Both the position numbers and the translations under genes were made by a program. The notes under the pieces are model-generated. The model did not search any database. It was not told the origin of the DNA and worked only from the letters and a program-made list of their open reading frames with translations. From Bacteroides nordii WAL 11050 = JCM 12987 (GTDB taxonomy: Bacteria; Bacteroidota; Bacteroidia; Bacteroidales; Bacteroidaceae): a stretch of DNA of 64,000 nucleotides. Positions 1 to 9,397 of the stretch are shown here, piece by piece (within the stretch, counting starts at the first letter, position 1; every line of letters begins with the position of its first letter). Location: contig BAJA01000030.1 in the NCBI GenBank assembly GCA_000613465.1, positions 1 through 64,000 on the forward strand, read 5' to 3'.

Positions 1-11
1 TAAAAGAAATC

Positions 12-2081
12 ATGGAATACAATTATAAATTACTATCCAAAGATTTATCTTTCGCTAGTCAAGTAATACAATCACATACTATTTATGAAATAAAAGATAT
101 TTTTCCAGTTAACAACTTTACAATGCCAAATGATTGTATTTTAATGTTTACTGGTGGATTATTAGTCATTGAAGGTACATTAACAGGTAATTATACAAAA
201 ATTAAATGTGGGTTATATCGCTGTTTTTCTGGCAATATAAATCTTAACGGGAAGTGGATTATAAGTGAAGCTTATCCTCAATGGTTTGGGGCAATTGGAG
301 ACGGAGAGACCGATGATACTTTTGCTATTAGATACTTATTCGCAAACGCTCATTGTTATAATAAAATATCATTTCCAAATATGAATTATTTATTCTCAAA
401 TATAGACATTACCAAACAATGCTATATTGATTTTAATGGAAGTCACTTAATCTGTTTATCACTTGGTTACAGTAAAAATTTTTTCACTATTTATGCAAAT
501 AATTGTATTATTGAAAATTTTATAATTGACGGTAATTCTGAAAGTATTTCTATTTCAAATGGAGGTCATACGTTTGCAGTATATGGGAATAATAATATAT
601 TTCGAAATGGAAAAATATCCAATTCTGTACAAGACTCTTTTTGGCTCTATGCTGGTCTTTATAATGGTATTGAATATTTGGCAGATAATACACTCATCGA
701 AAATATAGTTATAAATTATCCTAGAAGGAATGGAGTCATGCAATTATATGATTCACAAATATTTAAATCATCAATTATAATACGAGGTTGTCGTTTTTAC
801 AATATTAATGGAGTAGGTGAAGCTATTCAGTTGTCGTATTGCAAAAACGTTTTATCGGAAAATAATTATATAAAAGGCTGGAATGTACAACAGTCATTAG
901 TTCATATTAAATATGCAAACATCATTAATTCAATTTATGAAGGATATGGGGATGACGATACTAATATAAACGACCATATTGATTTAACCTTTAGTGAGAA
1001 CATTAACATATCTAAATGTCTTTTTAAAAACCGTCCGTTAGGTATTGCAATAAACCCATCAAATACCTCTAAAAAAACACAGATATCAGAGTGCCGTTTT
1101 TATGACAATCAAGGTATTGTTAGTTTTAAAAATTACAATGATATAAAAATAAATAATTGTAGTTTTTATGGTTGCAGAAGTGCTATTAGCGGTAAAAATG
1201 TAAAGCTATTTAGTATACTTAATAATTATTTTGAAGAGTGCTTTGTGTGTATGTATATTTCTTGTGATGAAATAGACAATGATAATGACAATCCAAGTAA
1301 CTTAAAATTAATCTGTAATATACAAAATAATGTTTCTATAAGATGTGGTAATGCCTTTCTTCAATGTGAACCTTATATTGGAAACTTTGAATTAATATCA
1401 ATAATACAAAATACAATAATAGACCTACACCAATTCAATATTAAACCAGATTATAAATCATGGCAGAATAATAATTACAATCCACTAGAACAAGTACCAG
1501 GTGCCATTGCTATATATGCTTTAGGTAGCGCTACATCAATAAATAGTATTAATCTTCTTGAGATTTTAAACAATAAATATATCCAAGAACAGTTGTATTC
1601 ACCACATATAGCCGGAAGTGGCATATATACATTTTCTAAACTTAGTTCATGTGATGATATTGTATTCAAAAATAATACAATCAACAACATAAATCTACCA
1701 TTATATATTGATTATCCAGAAAGACTAAAAAAAATTACAACAGATTATTATTACGAAAGCGAAGAAATAGATTTATCATCTGGAAAAGTTTTTAATGCGA
1801 GATGTATGTCAGTCGTAAATTCATTAAATACTCCATTTGCCATATATATATCATATACTGAAAACAGTTCAAATGATACAGGAATCAATATTTCTTTTTG
1901 TGATGGAATAACTAATACTGAAAAAATATCTTATATAACTGAACAGGAAAAAAGTACAGAGTATCAAAAATTTATATATACCAATAATCACATATCCAAA
2001 TATAGACATTTAAAAATTAATTGTTTATGTAATAAAATAGGCTCAGGGAAAATCATAATACGTGTTTACTATATTGACTAA
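12..2081 (+). CDS. Right-handed beta-helix (pectate-lyase-like) protein of the surface polysaccharide locus
   Basis: This 689-residue protein looks like a parallel beta-helix. A short N-terminal region is followed near residues 90-105 by the motif WFGAIGDGETDD, typical of the start of the pectate-lyase-3/tailspike superfamily. Long runs of short Asn- and Ile-rich turns (residues about 130-560) follow, as expected for helix coils, and then a beta-rich C-terminal domain. I see no signal peptide. The chosen ATG is only 11 bases into the window and there is no in-frame stop before it, so the true start could lie further upstream. It is followed at 64 bp by the MBOAT gene on the same strand. Substrate and role are unknown; a polysaccharide-binding or polysaccharide-modifying role is inferred from fold and context. 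The AT-rich, asparagine-rich coding suggests a variable accessory region. Confidence 0.75.
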   Translation: MEYNYKLLSKDLSFASQVIQSHTIYEIKDIFPVNNFTMPNDCILMFTGGLLVIEGTLTGNYTKIKCGLYRCFSGNINLNGKWIISEAYPQWFGAIGDGETDDTFAIRYLFANAHCYNKISFPNMNYLFSNIDITKQCYIDFNGSHLICLSLGYSKNFFTIYANNCIIENFIIDGNSESISISNGGHTFAVYGNNNIFRNGKISNSVQDSFWLYAGLYNGIEYLADNTLIENIVINYPRRNGVMQLYDSQIFKSSIIIRGCRFYNINGVGEAIQLSYCKNVLSENNYIKGWNVQQSLVHIKYANIINSIYEGYGDDDTNINDHIDLTFSENINISKCLFKNRPLGIAINPSNTSKKTQISECRFYDNQGIVSFKNYNDIKINNCSFYGCRSAISGKNVKLFSILNNYFEECFVCMYISCDEIDNDNDNPSNLKLICNIQNNVSIRCGNAFLQCEPYIGNFELISIIQNTIIDLHQFNIKPDYKSWQNNNYNPLEQVPGAIAIYALGSATSINSINLLEILNNKYIQEQLYSPHIAGSGIYTFSKLSSCDDIVFKNNTINNINLPLYIDYPERLKKITTDYYYESEEIDLSSGKVFNARCMSVVNSLNTPFAIYISYTENSSNDTGINISFCDGITNTEKISYITEQEKSTEYQKFIYTNNHISKYRHLKINCLCNKIGSGKIIIRVYYID

Positions 2082-2145
2082 GTTAGCAATTACGACCAAT
2101 TTTATTTTGACTTAAATACAATATAGCACTAATATATTAATAATT

Positions 2146-3576
2146 ATGTTGTTTAATTCATTTGCTTTTATATTATTTTTCCCAATCGTCTGTATTATCT
2201 ATTGGATATTACCTTTTAAATATAGAAATATATTTCTGCTTATAGCCAGTTATTATTTTTATATGAACTGGAATCCTACGTATGGTATACTCATTCTATT
2301 TTCTTCAATCGTAACATGGGCATCAGCTATTTGGATGAGTAAGAAAAAATCAACAAATACAAAAAAAAATATATTAGTAATTTGCTTATTAATAAACCTT
2401 GGTATTCTCTTTATTTTCAAATATGCTAATTTCATATCAGCCTCCATTAATGACATTTTTGTCATATTAGGTATAAAAATGAATATTCCACAGATGAATA
2501 TACTTTTACCTGTCGGAATTTCTTTTTATACATTTCAGGCTATAGGATATACAATTGATGTATATAGAAAAAATATTAAACCGGAATCTAATTTTTGGAT
2601 CTATGCTTTATTTGTATCTTTCTTCCCCCAGTTAGTTGCAGGCCCTATCGAACGCGCAAAAAGTCTACTACCTCAATTTCATATAAAACATTCATTTAAT
2701 ACAGATAAAGCTGTACAAGGTTTTAGACTTATTTTATGGGGATATTTTATGAAATTAGTAATATCTGATAGATTAGCTGTATATGTAAATAGTGTGTATG
2801 ATAATGTTTCACACCATAGTAGTATTTCGCTAATAGTAGCATCTATATTTTTTGCTTTTCAAATATATTGTGATTTTGGAGGATATTCTAACATTGCGAT
2901 AGGATGTGCCAAAATCATGGGATTCGACTTGATGACTAATTTCAACCGCCCCTATTTATCAAAGTCCGTAGCAGAATTTTGGAGAAGATGGCATATTTCT
3001 CTTTCTACCTGGTTCAAAGATTACGTATATATACCCTTAGGTGGCAATCGTTGTAGCAAAGGGCGAAATCGTCTTAATTTATTAATCACATTTTCTGTGA
3101 GCGGCATATGGCATGGAGCCAATTGGACTTTTTTGATATGGGGAACATTGAACGGCCTGTTTCAAATTGTAGAAAAGCTATTTAAAAGAAACAACAAAGC
3201 CATGGAAGAAGAAAAAATCACCTATAAAAATAAAGTCATAAACATATGTAATGTAGTAATAACTTTTATCCTCATCACATTTACTTGGATTTTCTTTAGA
3301 GCCAACAACCTGTCAGACTCATTGTTGGTAATAAAGAAAATAGGCCAATTTAAAGGCCCGTTATTTACCAACAACATTGATTCCATCATCTATGGCTCTT
3401 TTTTCATACTGATGCTGATCTGCTCTGATATTTTGCAAGAGAGAAACAACAGTAGGCATATTTTATTGGAAAATTCTAACAGAATGATCCGATATTCATC
3501 TTATATCGGAATAACCATCCTGATATTAATGTTTGGAGTCTTTGACAGTTCGCAATTTATTTATTTTCAATTTTAA
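2146..3576 (+). CDS. MBOAT family membrane-bound O-acyltransferase (AlgI-like)
   Basis: This 476-residue polytopic membrane protein has the MBOAT hallmarks. The block AEFWRRWHISLSTWFKDY precedes the invariant catalytic histidine (His323) in GIWHGANW. Hydrophobic helices run from residue 1 to the C-terminus. AlgI/DltB-type members move acyl groups, usually acetyl, across the inner membrane onto an extracytoplasmic polysaccharide or on to a partner protein. The next gene, 12 bp downstream, encodes a membrane-anchored SGNH-like protein, which fits the usual two-component pairing. The capsule/EPS context suggests O-acetylation of the exported polymer; the acyl donor and acceptor are not determined from sequence. 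Length is normal for the family. Confidence 0.9.
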   Translation: MLFNSFAFILFFPIVCIIYWILPFKYRNIFLLIASYYFYMNWNPTYGILILFSSIVTWASAIWMSKKKSTNTKKNILVICLLINLGILFIFKYANFISASINDIFVILGIKMNIPQMNILLPVGISFYTFQAIGYTIDVYRKNIKPESNFWIYALFVSFFPQLVAGPIERAKSLLPQFHIKHSFNTDKAVQGFRLILWGYFMKLVISDRLAVYVNSVYDNVSHHSSISLIVASIFFAFQIYCDFGGYSNIAIGCAKIMGFDLMTNFNRPYLSKSVAEFWRRWHISLSTWFKDYVYIPLGGNRCSKGRNRLNLLITFSVSGIWHGANWTFLIWGTLNGLFQIVEKLFKRNNKAMEEEKITYKNKVINICNVVITFILITFTWIFFRANNLSDSLLVIKKIGQFKGPLFTNNIDSIIYGSFFILMLICSDILQERNNSRHILLENSNRMIRYSSYIGITILILMFGVFDSSQFIYFQF

Positions 3577-3588
3577 TATACCGATTCT

Positions 3589-4506
3589 ATGCGCAAAACA
3601 CGTTTTTTCTTTTTGCTCGCAAGCTTGTTTGCTGTATTATGTATTTTAGATTATGGTATAGGAAAGTTCCTTGAGTATTTATATTTTAATCAAAAACAGG
3701 GGAAATTGTACAATATAACATATGCCATAGAGAAGCAAACCAATGATGTTATTATAATGGGATCCTCCCGGGCAATGCATCACTACAACCCCGACATTAT
3801 CTCAGATTCTCTGAAACTGTCTTGCTACAATGCCGGATATGACGGTCAAGGTATTTTGTATCATGAAGCGATATTAAATACGATACTTCAAAGGTATACT
3901 CCCAAAATTATAATTCTGGATGTAAACAACTATGAGTTATCAATAAATGAAGCATCCTATGATCTACTATCCATTCTAAACCCTTATGTAGCCAAACATC
4001 CTATTTTAAAAGAAACGGTTAATCAAAAAGGCAAATTTGAAAGATATAAATTTCTTTCTCATATCTATCCATACAATTCTCTATTTGCTCGTATTATCAT
4101 GGGAAACCTGAATTTTTCAACAAAAGATGTGAGTGAGAACGGTTTTACAGCTCAAACAGGAATATGGGAGCAGCCAATAGACAGCATTACTTTCCTAAAA
4201 AATGAAATATTAGATAAACAAAAAGTACATTCTCTAAATAAATTCCTCAAAGAATGTAAAAAGAAAGGCACAAGCCTATATGTTGTGTACAGTCCGACTT
4301 ATAGAAAAGAAAAAAACACCTCAAAATCAATTGACTATATAAAAAATGCATGTAAAGAATATGACATACCTTTCATCTCTTATCAAAACAATCCGAATTT
4401 CACAAATAATCTTCTATTCCACGATTTTGATCATTTGAATGACAAAGGTGCAGACTGTTTTTCCAGTGACATAGCTACTTATATTAAAAAAGCCAAAAAA
4501 CATTAG
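3589..4506 (+). CDS. Membrane-anchored SGNH/GDSL-like protein, probable MBOAT partner
   Basis: The 305-residue product begins with one hydrophobic segment (residues about 5-25), then an extracytoplasmic domain opening with IIMGSSRAMHHYNP. That resembles block I of SGNH-type proteins (GxS near the start of the domain). Near the C-terminus the sequence FHDFDHLNDKGAD has the Asp-x-x-His arrangement of the catalytic Asp/His block. Such proteins commonly partner MBOAT transferases as the second acetyl-transfer component (AlgJ/AlgX logic). It lies 12 bp after the MBOAT gene and 2 bp before the fucosidase gene, so the three are probably co-transcribed. Assignment to SGNH is from motifs, and the activity is inferred. 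Confidence 0.65.
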   Translation: MRKTRFFFLLASLFAVLCILDYGIGKFLEYLYFNQKQGKLYNITYAIEKQTNDVIIMGSSRAMHHYNPDIISDSLKLSCYNAGYDGQGILYHEAILNTILQRYTPKIIILDVNNYELSINEASYDLLSILNPYVAKHPILKETVNQKGKFERYKFLSHIYPYNSLFARIIMGNLNFSTKDVSENGFTAQTGIWEQPIDSITFLKNEILDKQKVHSLNKFLKECKKKGTSLYVVYSPTYRKEKNTSKSIDYIKNACKEYDIPFISYQNNPNFTNNLLFHDFDHLNDKGADCFSSDIATYIKKAKKH

Positions 4507-4508
4507 AA

Positions 4509-6350
4509 ATGCAAGGAATATCATATCTGAAGTTTTTCCTCAGTATTTCGTTTACGCTATGCATAATTTGTAACGGATGTAAAACCGAAGAACCATATAA
4601 ACAGCCAGAAGGAGGAAAAGTGATAAGTAGGGAAGTTGACATGTCTTGGTGGAACGATGCCCGTTATGGAATGTTTATTCATTATGGAATATATTCTGTC
4701 TTAGGAGGAGAATATATTGGTAAAAACGTAGAAGGTACGTCAATTCACTTTCAAAGTGTTGGTCGTAATAACGATAAATCGGATTCTGTAAAAATCGGAG
4801 CAGGAGCCGGTGCTGAATGGATTTTATACGAAGCTTCTATCCCAAGAGAATCTTACCGCAAATACGCTTCATCTTTTACCGCTGAAAAATATGATCCACA
4901 AGCAATTGTTGATTTAGCATTGAGTGCCGGAATGAAGTATATTATCATTACTACAAAACATCATGATGGTTTCTGCTTATGGGATAGCGACGTCACCGAT
5001 TGGGATATATCACACACACCAGCAGGCATTCGTTGGAATCACGACTTAATTGCCCCTTTGGCAGAAGCCACACGCAATGCAGGTCTCAAATTTGGAATAT
5101 ATTTTTCACATACTCGAGATTGGATGCACCCAGGAGGAATTGGTCCCATACCTGAATTGCAAATGAAAGAATATTCATATATCGAAAATCAGTCATACAT
5201 GGAAACATATACCTATCCAATGGTAGCAGAATTATTAAATCGTTACCATCCGGATATATTTTGGTGGGACTCAAACAATCCGTATGAAGAATTTGCAATA
5301 CGTTGTAACTCTTTAGTAATTAATTCAAGTTCAACAATCATTCAAAACAATCGCATTTCCACTTTGCCTCTTTATCAAGGAGACTTTGCAACTCCAGAAC
5401 AATCTATGAATGAAAACGAAGAATACGAAAATGTAGAACTTTGTATGACAATGAATAGCTCATGGGGATATAATCAATTTGATAATGATTGGAAAAAACC
5501 AGAATATATTTTATGGTGTTTACTACGAGCAAATAAGTTGGGAGGTAATTTGCTCCTAAATATAGGACCACGTGCTGACGGTACTATTCCTGAAGAAAGC
5601 CAATCAGTATTAAAAACTGTTGGACAATGGATCAATACAAATAGTGATGGAATATATGGAACCCGAAAAAGCCCACTACAATTCAACTTACCATATGGAC
5701 CAACTACGTGGTGTAAAAAAAACAATATTCAACATCTGTATTATCACATATTTTATTGGGATGGTAGCGGCGAACTCTGGTTACCAGGCATAATGAACCC
5801 AACGAATGAAATTGAACTTCTATTTCCTGAAAACCCTCAACTTACATTTCAGGTTGAAGCTATTAAAGGTATCGGATTACACATAACTGGCTTACCTCAA
5901 ACTAAAATATCTGAAATGTGTACTATGTTGGATATCAAGTTCAAAAATGAGCCCAACTTGAATGAAGGTACAAGAGAAATTAATAATATAATCCATCTAT
6001 ATGCCTTAGGGGCACAAATAGAAAATGTGGCTATTGATGATTTCAAAACCAAACCTTGTATAAATTGGTATTCAGGAAGATGTATAAATTACAAAGTAAT
6101 AATAACCCGTGCAGGGACTTATGATGTTAGTGCACAATTAGCGGGATATTACCCAGGAACAATAACATTCAATTTTGAAAACAAACAAAAATTGACAGGA
6201 AACAATAAAGCAACTTTTGGACATGACAATTTTGAATGGCAAAATATGGGAAGTATACATTTAGAACCCGGTGAATACAAGTTAAGTATAACAGCCAATC
6301 AAGTTGACCTGTGGTTAAAAATACGAGAATTTAAAATGAAACGTCAATAG
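4509..6350 (+). CDS. Exported GH29-family alpha-L-fucosidase
   Basis: This 613-residue exported protein starts with a hydrophobic signal ending in a cysteine-rich stretch (CIICNGC), which may be a loose lipobox, followed by an acidic linker. Residues about 45-380 are a GH29 fucosidase barrel. Recognisable parts are WWNDARYGMFIHYG, the TTKHHDGFCLWDS block, and PDIFWWD, whose aspartate (Asp254) is at the usual nucleophile position. The last ~100 residues form a beta-sandwich-like module, possibly carbohydrate-binding. A GH29 enzyme directly downstream of O-acetylation genes in an EPS locus, with no SusC/SusD nearby, points to editing or turnover of the cell's own glycan rather than diet degradation. 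That is inference. Linkage specificity cannot be read from sequence. Confidence 0.87.
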   Translation: MQGISYLKFFLSISFTLCIICNGCKTEEPYKQPEGGKVISREVDMSWWNDARYGMFIHYGIYSVLGGEYIGKNVEGTSIHFQSVGRNNDKSDSVKIGAGAGAEWILYEASIPRESYRKYASSFTAEKYDPQAIVDLALSAGMKYIIITTKHHDGFCLWDSDVTDWDISHTPAGIRWNHDLIAPLAEATRNAGLKFGIYFSHTRDWMHPGGIGPIPELQMKEYSYIENQSYMETYTYPMVAELLNRYHPDIFWWDSNNPYEEFAIRCNSLVINSSSTIIQNNRISTLPLYQGDFATPEQSMNENEEYENVELCMTMNSSWGYNQFDNDWKKPEYILWCLLRANKLGGNLLLNIGPRADGTIPEESQSVLKTVGQWINTNSDGIYGTRKSPLQFNLPYGPTTWCKKNNIQHLYYHIFYWDGSGELWLPGIMNPTNEIELLFPENPQLTFQVEAIKGIGLHITGLPQTKISEMCTMLDIKFKNEPNLNEGTREINNIIHLYALGAQIENVAIDDFKTKPCINWYSGRCINYKVIITRAGTYDVSAQLAGYYPGTITFNFENKQKLTGNNKATFGHDNFEWQNMGSIHLEPGEYKLSITANQVDLWLKIREFKMKRQ

Positions 6351-6630
6351 GCCTTATTTCTATAATTACAATTCAAGAAATTTCAAACACATTGTCACAA
6401 ATCCCTATTTTGTATTGTATTTACAAATCAATTAAAAATTTCATATTAGAAAATTTATTCCATATATTTTTTCAAAAATATGGGCAAACAGATAATTTTT
6501 ATGAGTTATTCACGTTTAAGAAACATAACAGAGGCTTTTTTATATAAAAAGCTTTTAAAAACAGAAATTAATTTTATCATAAATCAAAAGTATTGAATAA
6601 CTTACGCTCAGGAAATATTTAATAATAAAG
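6351..6630. other. AT-rich intergenic gap inside the polysaccharide locus
   Basis: This 280-bp gap separates the fucosidase gene from the radical SAM gene. Around 6531-6556 a short A/T hairpin (GGCTTTTT...AAAAAGCTT type) could end the upstream transcript. I see no convincing TAnnTTTG promoter and no coding region. Confidence 0.4.
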
Positions 6631-7653
6631 ATGACTACCACTATACCTAACCCTACCGACATGTGCATTATCGTCACTTATCGCTGTCCGATGAAATGCC
6701 AAATGTGTGATATCTGGAAAAATCCTACTCAGAAAGAGAAAGAAATAACTATAGCGGAAATAGAGAAACTCCCTTCTGTGAAATTTATAAATATTACGGG
6801 AGGGGAACCTTTTGTGAGAGAAGACCTGGAAGAAATCATAGATGTATGCTTCCGTAAGTCTCCAAGAGTTGTTATTTCGACTTCTGGTTGGTTTGAAGAT
6901 CGTATTATAAAAATGGCAAAGCGCTTTCCCAATATAGGAATACGCATCAGCATTGAAGGGTTATCGCTGAAAAATGATGAACTTCGTGGAAGGGTTGGTG
7001 GCTTTGATAAAGGTTTGCGCACTTTACTCAAGTTAAAAGATATGGGAATTAAAGATATAGGATTTGGAATTACGGTATCTAACCATAATTCAAATGATAT
7101 GCTATCGTTATATCAGCTTTCCAAATCATTAGGAATGGAATTTGCGACAGCTGCATTCCATAATTCTTACTACTTTCATAAGGAAGATAATTATATTACT
7201 AATAAAGAGGAGGTATGTAATAATTTCAGGACTCTGATGGAGTGGCAATTAAAAGAAAAGCATCCTAAATCATGGTTTAGAGCATACTTCAATATGGGGT
7301 TAATTAATTATATTCAAGATAATAAAAGACTTCTTCCATGCGAAGCTGGGTTGGTTAACTTCTTTGTTGATCCATACGGAGAGATTTATCCTTGCAATGG
7401 CTTGGAAGAAAAGTTCTGGAAAGAAAGCATGGGGAATATAAGACAAACAACCTCATTTAATGAAATATGGCATAGTGAACAAGCTGAAAAAGTCCGTCAA
7501 ATGGTGAAAAATTGCCCAAAGAACTGCTGGATGGTGGGAACAGCCTCGCCTGTAATGAAAAAATACATTACTCAACCATTAAGATGGGTAATTCGCAATA
7601 AATGGAATGTTATAACAGGGAAAGCTATATCTATAGAATTGAAAAAAAAATGA
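6631..7653 (+). CDS. Radical SAM protein with SPASM-like C-terminal cysteine region
   Basis: This is a 340-residue radical SAM protein. The CxxxCxxC cluster motif is at Cys19, Cys23 and Cys26 (RCPMKCQMC), followed by the SAM-binding block ITGGEPFVRED. In the C-terminal third, cysteines in LLPCEAG, IYPCNG and CPKNC look like an auxiliary Fe-S (SPASM or twitch) domain. Reaction and substrate are unknown. It overlaps the next gene by four bases (ATGA), so it is probably translationally coupled to a glycosyltransferase. That suggests a role in making or modifying the surface polysaccharide or a linked lipid or peptide carrier. Peptide-maturation functions are known for SPASM proteins, but I see no precursor peptide gene next to it. 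Confidence 0.85.
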   Translation: MTTTIPNPTDMCIIVTYRCPMKCQMCDIWKNPTQKEKEITIAEIEKLPSVKFINITGGEPFVREDLEEIIDVCFRKSPRVVISTSGWFEDRIIKMAKRFPNIGIRISIEGLSLKNDELRGRVGGFDKGLRTLLKLKDMGIKDIGFGITVSNHNSNDMLSLYQLSKSLGMEFATAAFHNSYYFHKEDNYITNKEEVCNNFRTLMEWQLKEKHPKSWFRAYFNMGLINYIQDNKRLLPCEAGLVNFFVDPYGEIYPCNGLEEKFWKESMGNIRQTTSFNEIWHSEQAEKVRQMVKNCPKNCWMVGTASPVMKKYITQPLRWVIRNKWNVITGKAISIELKKK

Positions 7654-8753
7654 AAATAGTAGTAACTGGTACAAGAGGAATCCCTGGCATTCAAGGCGGA
7701 GTCGAAACACATTGCGAAGAGTTGTTTCCGCGTATTGTGGATGAAAGGCATGAAATAATTATCATCCGCAGACCTGATTATATATCTGCTGGACATAATA
7801 TAAAAGAATATAAAGGAATACTAATTAAAGATATCAAAACTTTACCAGGGAAGCACCTTGAAGCGATTACGCATACTTTTATGGCTGTACTCTATGCACG
7901 TAGGATCCATGCTGATATCGTTCATATCCATGCTGTTGGCCCGTCTTTAATGATACCAGTTGTACGGTTATTAGGTATGAAAGCTATAATGACACATCAT
8001 GGCCCCGACTATGATCGTCAGAAATGGGGAAAATTATCAAAAGGTATATTAAGGTTTGGAGAAAAGATTGGAGTAAAATATGCTAATCATGTGATCGTGA
8101 TTTCTAAACATATTCAAAAAATGATTTCAAAAAAATATCCTGTCCAAATAAATCTGTCTCTCATACATAACGGAGTGAATCTAACGTGTCCACAAGTTGA
8201 TAATAACTATCTTGCAGAATTAGGGGTTAAAAAACATTCTTATATTTTAGCTGTTGGGAGATTTGTAAAAGAAAAGGGATTCGATCTATTACTGGAAGCA
8301 TATAAGTATATATATAATAAAGACATAAGGCTTATTATAGCAGGGGATGCCGATCATGAGGATCAGTATTCATCCGCACTAAAAGATATGGCAAAAAGCC
8401 AGAATGTTATATTGACCGGATTTATACAAAAAGATAAATTATCACAGCTATACAGTTCTGCCCGTTTATTTGTGTTACCATCTTATCATGAAGGATTACC
8501 AATATCATTACTTGAAGCAATGAATTGTCATTGTGACGTTTTAGTAAGTGATATTCCTGCTAACAAAGAAGTTGGATTAACAGATACATGTTATTTCAAA
8601 TGTGGTGATATTCAAAGTTTAAGAGATTGCCTAAATAGAAAACTACAATCCACTTGGACTCCTTGCGAATATAATATGTCTTTATATAATTGGGATTATA
8701 TAGCTCAGCAAACCAAAGATATTTATGATTCTTTATCACAAAAAACAATATAA
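7650..8753 (+). CDS. GT4-family glycosyltransferase
   Basis: The 367-residue protein has a GT-B fold. The N-terminal domain opens with MKIVVTGTRGIPGIQGG, a glycine-rich loop typical of GT4 enzymes. The C-terminal donor-binding domain contains AVGRFVKEKGFDLLLEAY and PSYHEGLPISLLEAMN, the E-x7-E block. I chose the ATG at 7650, which overlaps the upstream stop as ATGA; an in-frame ATG at 7602 would add 16 residues that do not fit the family. The enzyme probably adds one sugar to the lipid-linked repeat unit at the cytoplasmic face of the inner membrane, working with the sugar transferase encoded 5 bp downstream. Donor and acceptor cannot be told. Confidence 0.9.
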   Translation: MKIVVTGTRGIPGIQGGVETHCEELFPRIVDERHEIIIIRRPDYISAGHNIKEYKGILIKDIKTLPGKHLEAITHTFMAVLYARRIHADIVHIHAVGPSLMIPVVRLLGMKAIMTHHGPDYDRQKWGKLSKGILRFGEKIGVKYANHVIVISKHIQKMISKKYPVQINLSLIHNGVNLTCPQVDNNYLAELGVKKHSYILAVGRFVKEKGFDLLLEAYKYIYNKDIRLIIAGDADHEDQYSSALKDMAKSQNVILTGFIQKDKLSQLYSSARLFVLPSYHEGLPISLLEAMNCHCDVLVSDIPANKEVGLTDTCYFKCGDIQSLRDCLNRKLQSTWTPCEYNMSLYNWDYIAQQTKDIYDSLSQKTI

Positions 8754-8758
8754 TAGAT

Positions 8759-9394
8759 ATGAATACGTTATATCTACAAATGGAAACAGAGACTCTATTA
8801 AATAATGCACCGTTAACACGGAATAGTTGCAGAATGATAAAACGTACATTTGATATTATAACCGCTTTGATAGTCCTAGTATTAATTTTTCCATGGGTCT
8901 ATCTAATTATAGCTTGCTGCATAAAAATATTTATGCCAGGTCCTATTTTCTTTAAACAAAAAAGAACAGGAAAGGATGGTGCAATTTTTACATGCTACAA
9001 ATTTAGAACAATGGATGCAAAGAATCATTCTGATGAATTCATTGATCCACAATTAAATAAGTATTCGCTTGGCAACTTTTTACGTTCAACCAGTTTAGAT
9101 GAACTTCCTCAGTTTTGGAATGTATTGATAGGAGACATGTCAATTATAGGGCCAAGACCACATATGCTTGTTCATGATGAAGAATATATGAGTAAAATTG
9201 AAGAATATCCCTTACGTTATGCGGTAAAGCCAGGTATTACTGGCTGGGCACAGGTAAATGGTCTACGCGGAGAAAGAGACATCAGAAGAGTGAAAATGCG
9301 CGTAGACTACGATTTGTGGTATATTCAACATTGGTCAGTAGTTTTAGACATGAAGATAATGTTACGTACCATTAGAGTGATGATAAAAAAGTAA
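8759..9394 (+). CDS. Initiating sugar-phosphate transferase (bacterial sugar transferase family, WcaJ/PglC-like)
   Basis: The 211-residue protein has one hydrophobic segment (residues about 35-60) followed by the conserved sugar transferase domain: GPIFFKQKRTG, TCYKFRTMD, the Asp-Glu pair in STSLDELPQFWNVL, and IGPRP. These are hallmarks of small monotopic phosphoglycosyl transferases that place the first sugar phosphate on undecaprenyl phosphate. The protein is the short form without the multi-helix N-terminal domain of WbaP/WcaJ. It starts the repeat unit that the GT4 enzyme upstream would extend. The start codon lies 5 bp after the glycosyltransferase stop and the next gene begins 4 bp downstream. 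Confidence 0.92.
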   Translation: MNTLYLQMETETLLNNAPLTRNSCRMIKRTFDIITALIVLVLIFPWVYLIIACCIKIFMPGPIFFKQKRTGKDGAIFTCYKFRTMDAKNHSDEFIDPQLNKYSLGNFLRSTSLDELPQFWNVLIGDMSIIGPRPHMLVHDEEYMSKIEEYPLRYAVKPGITGWAQVNGLRGERDIRRVKMRVDYDLWYIQHWSVVLDMKIMLRTIRVMIKK

Positions 9395-9397
9395 TAA

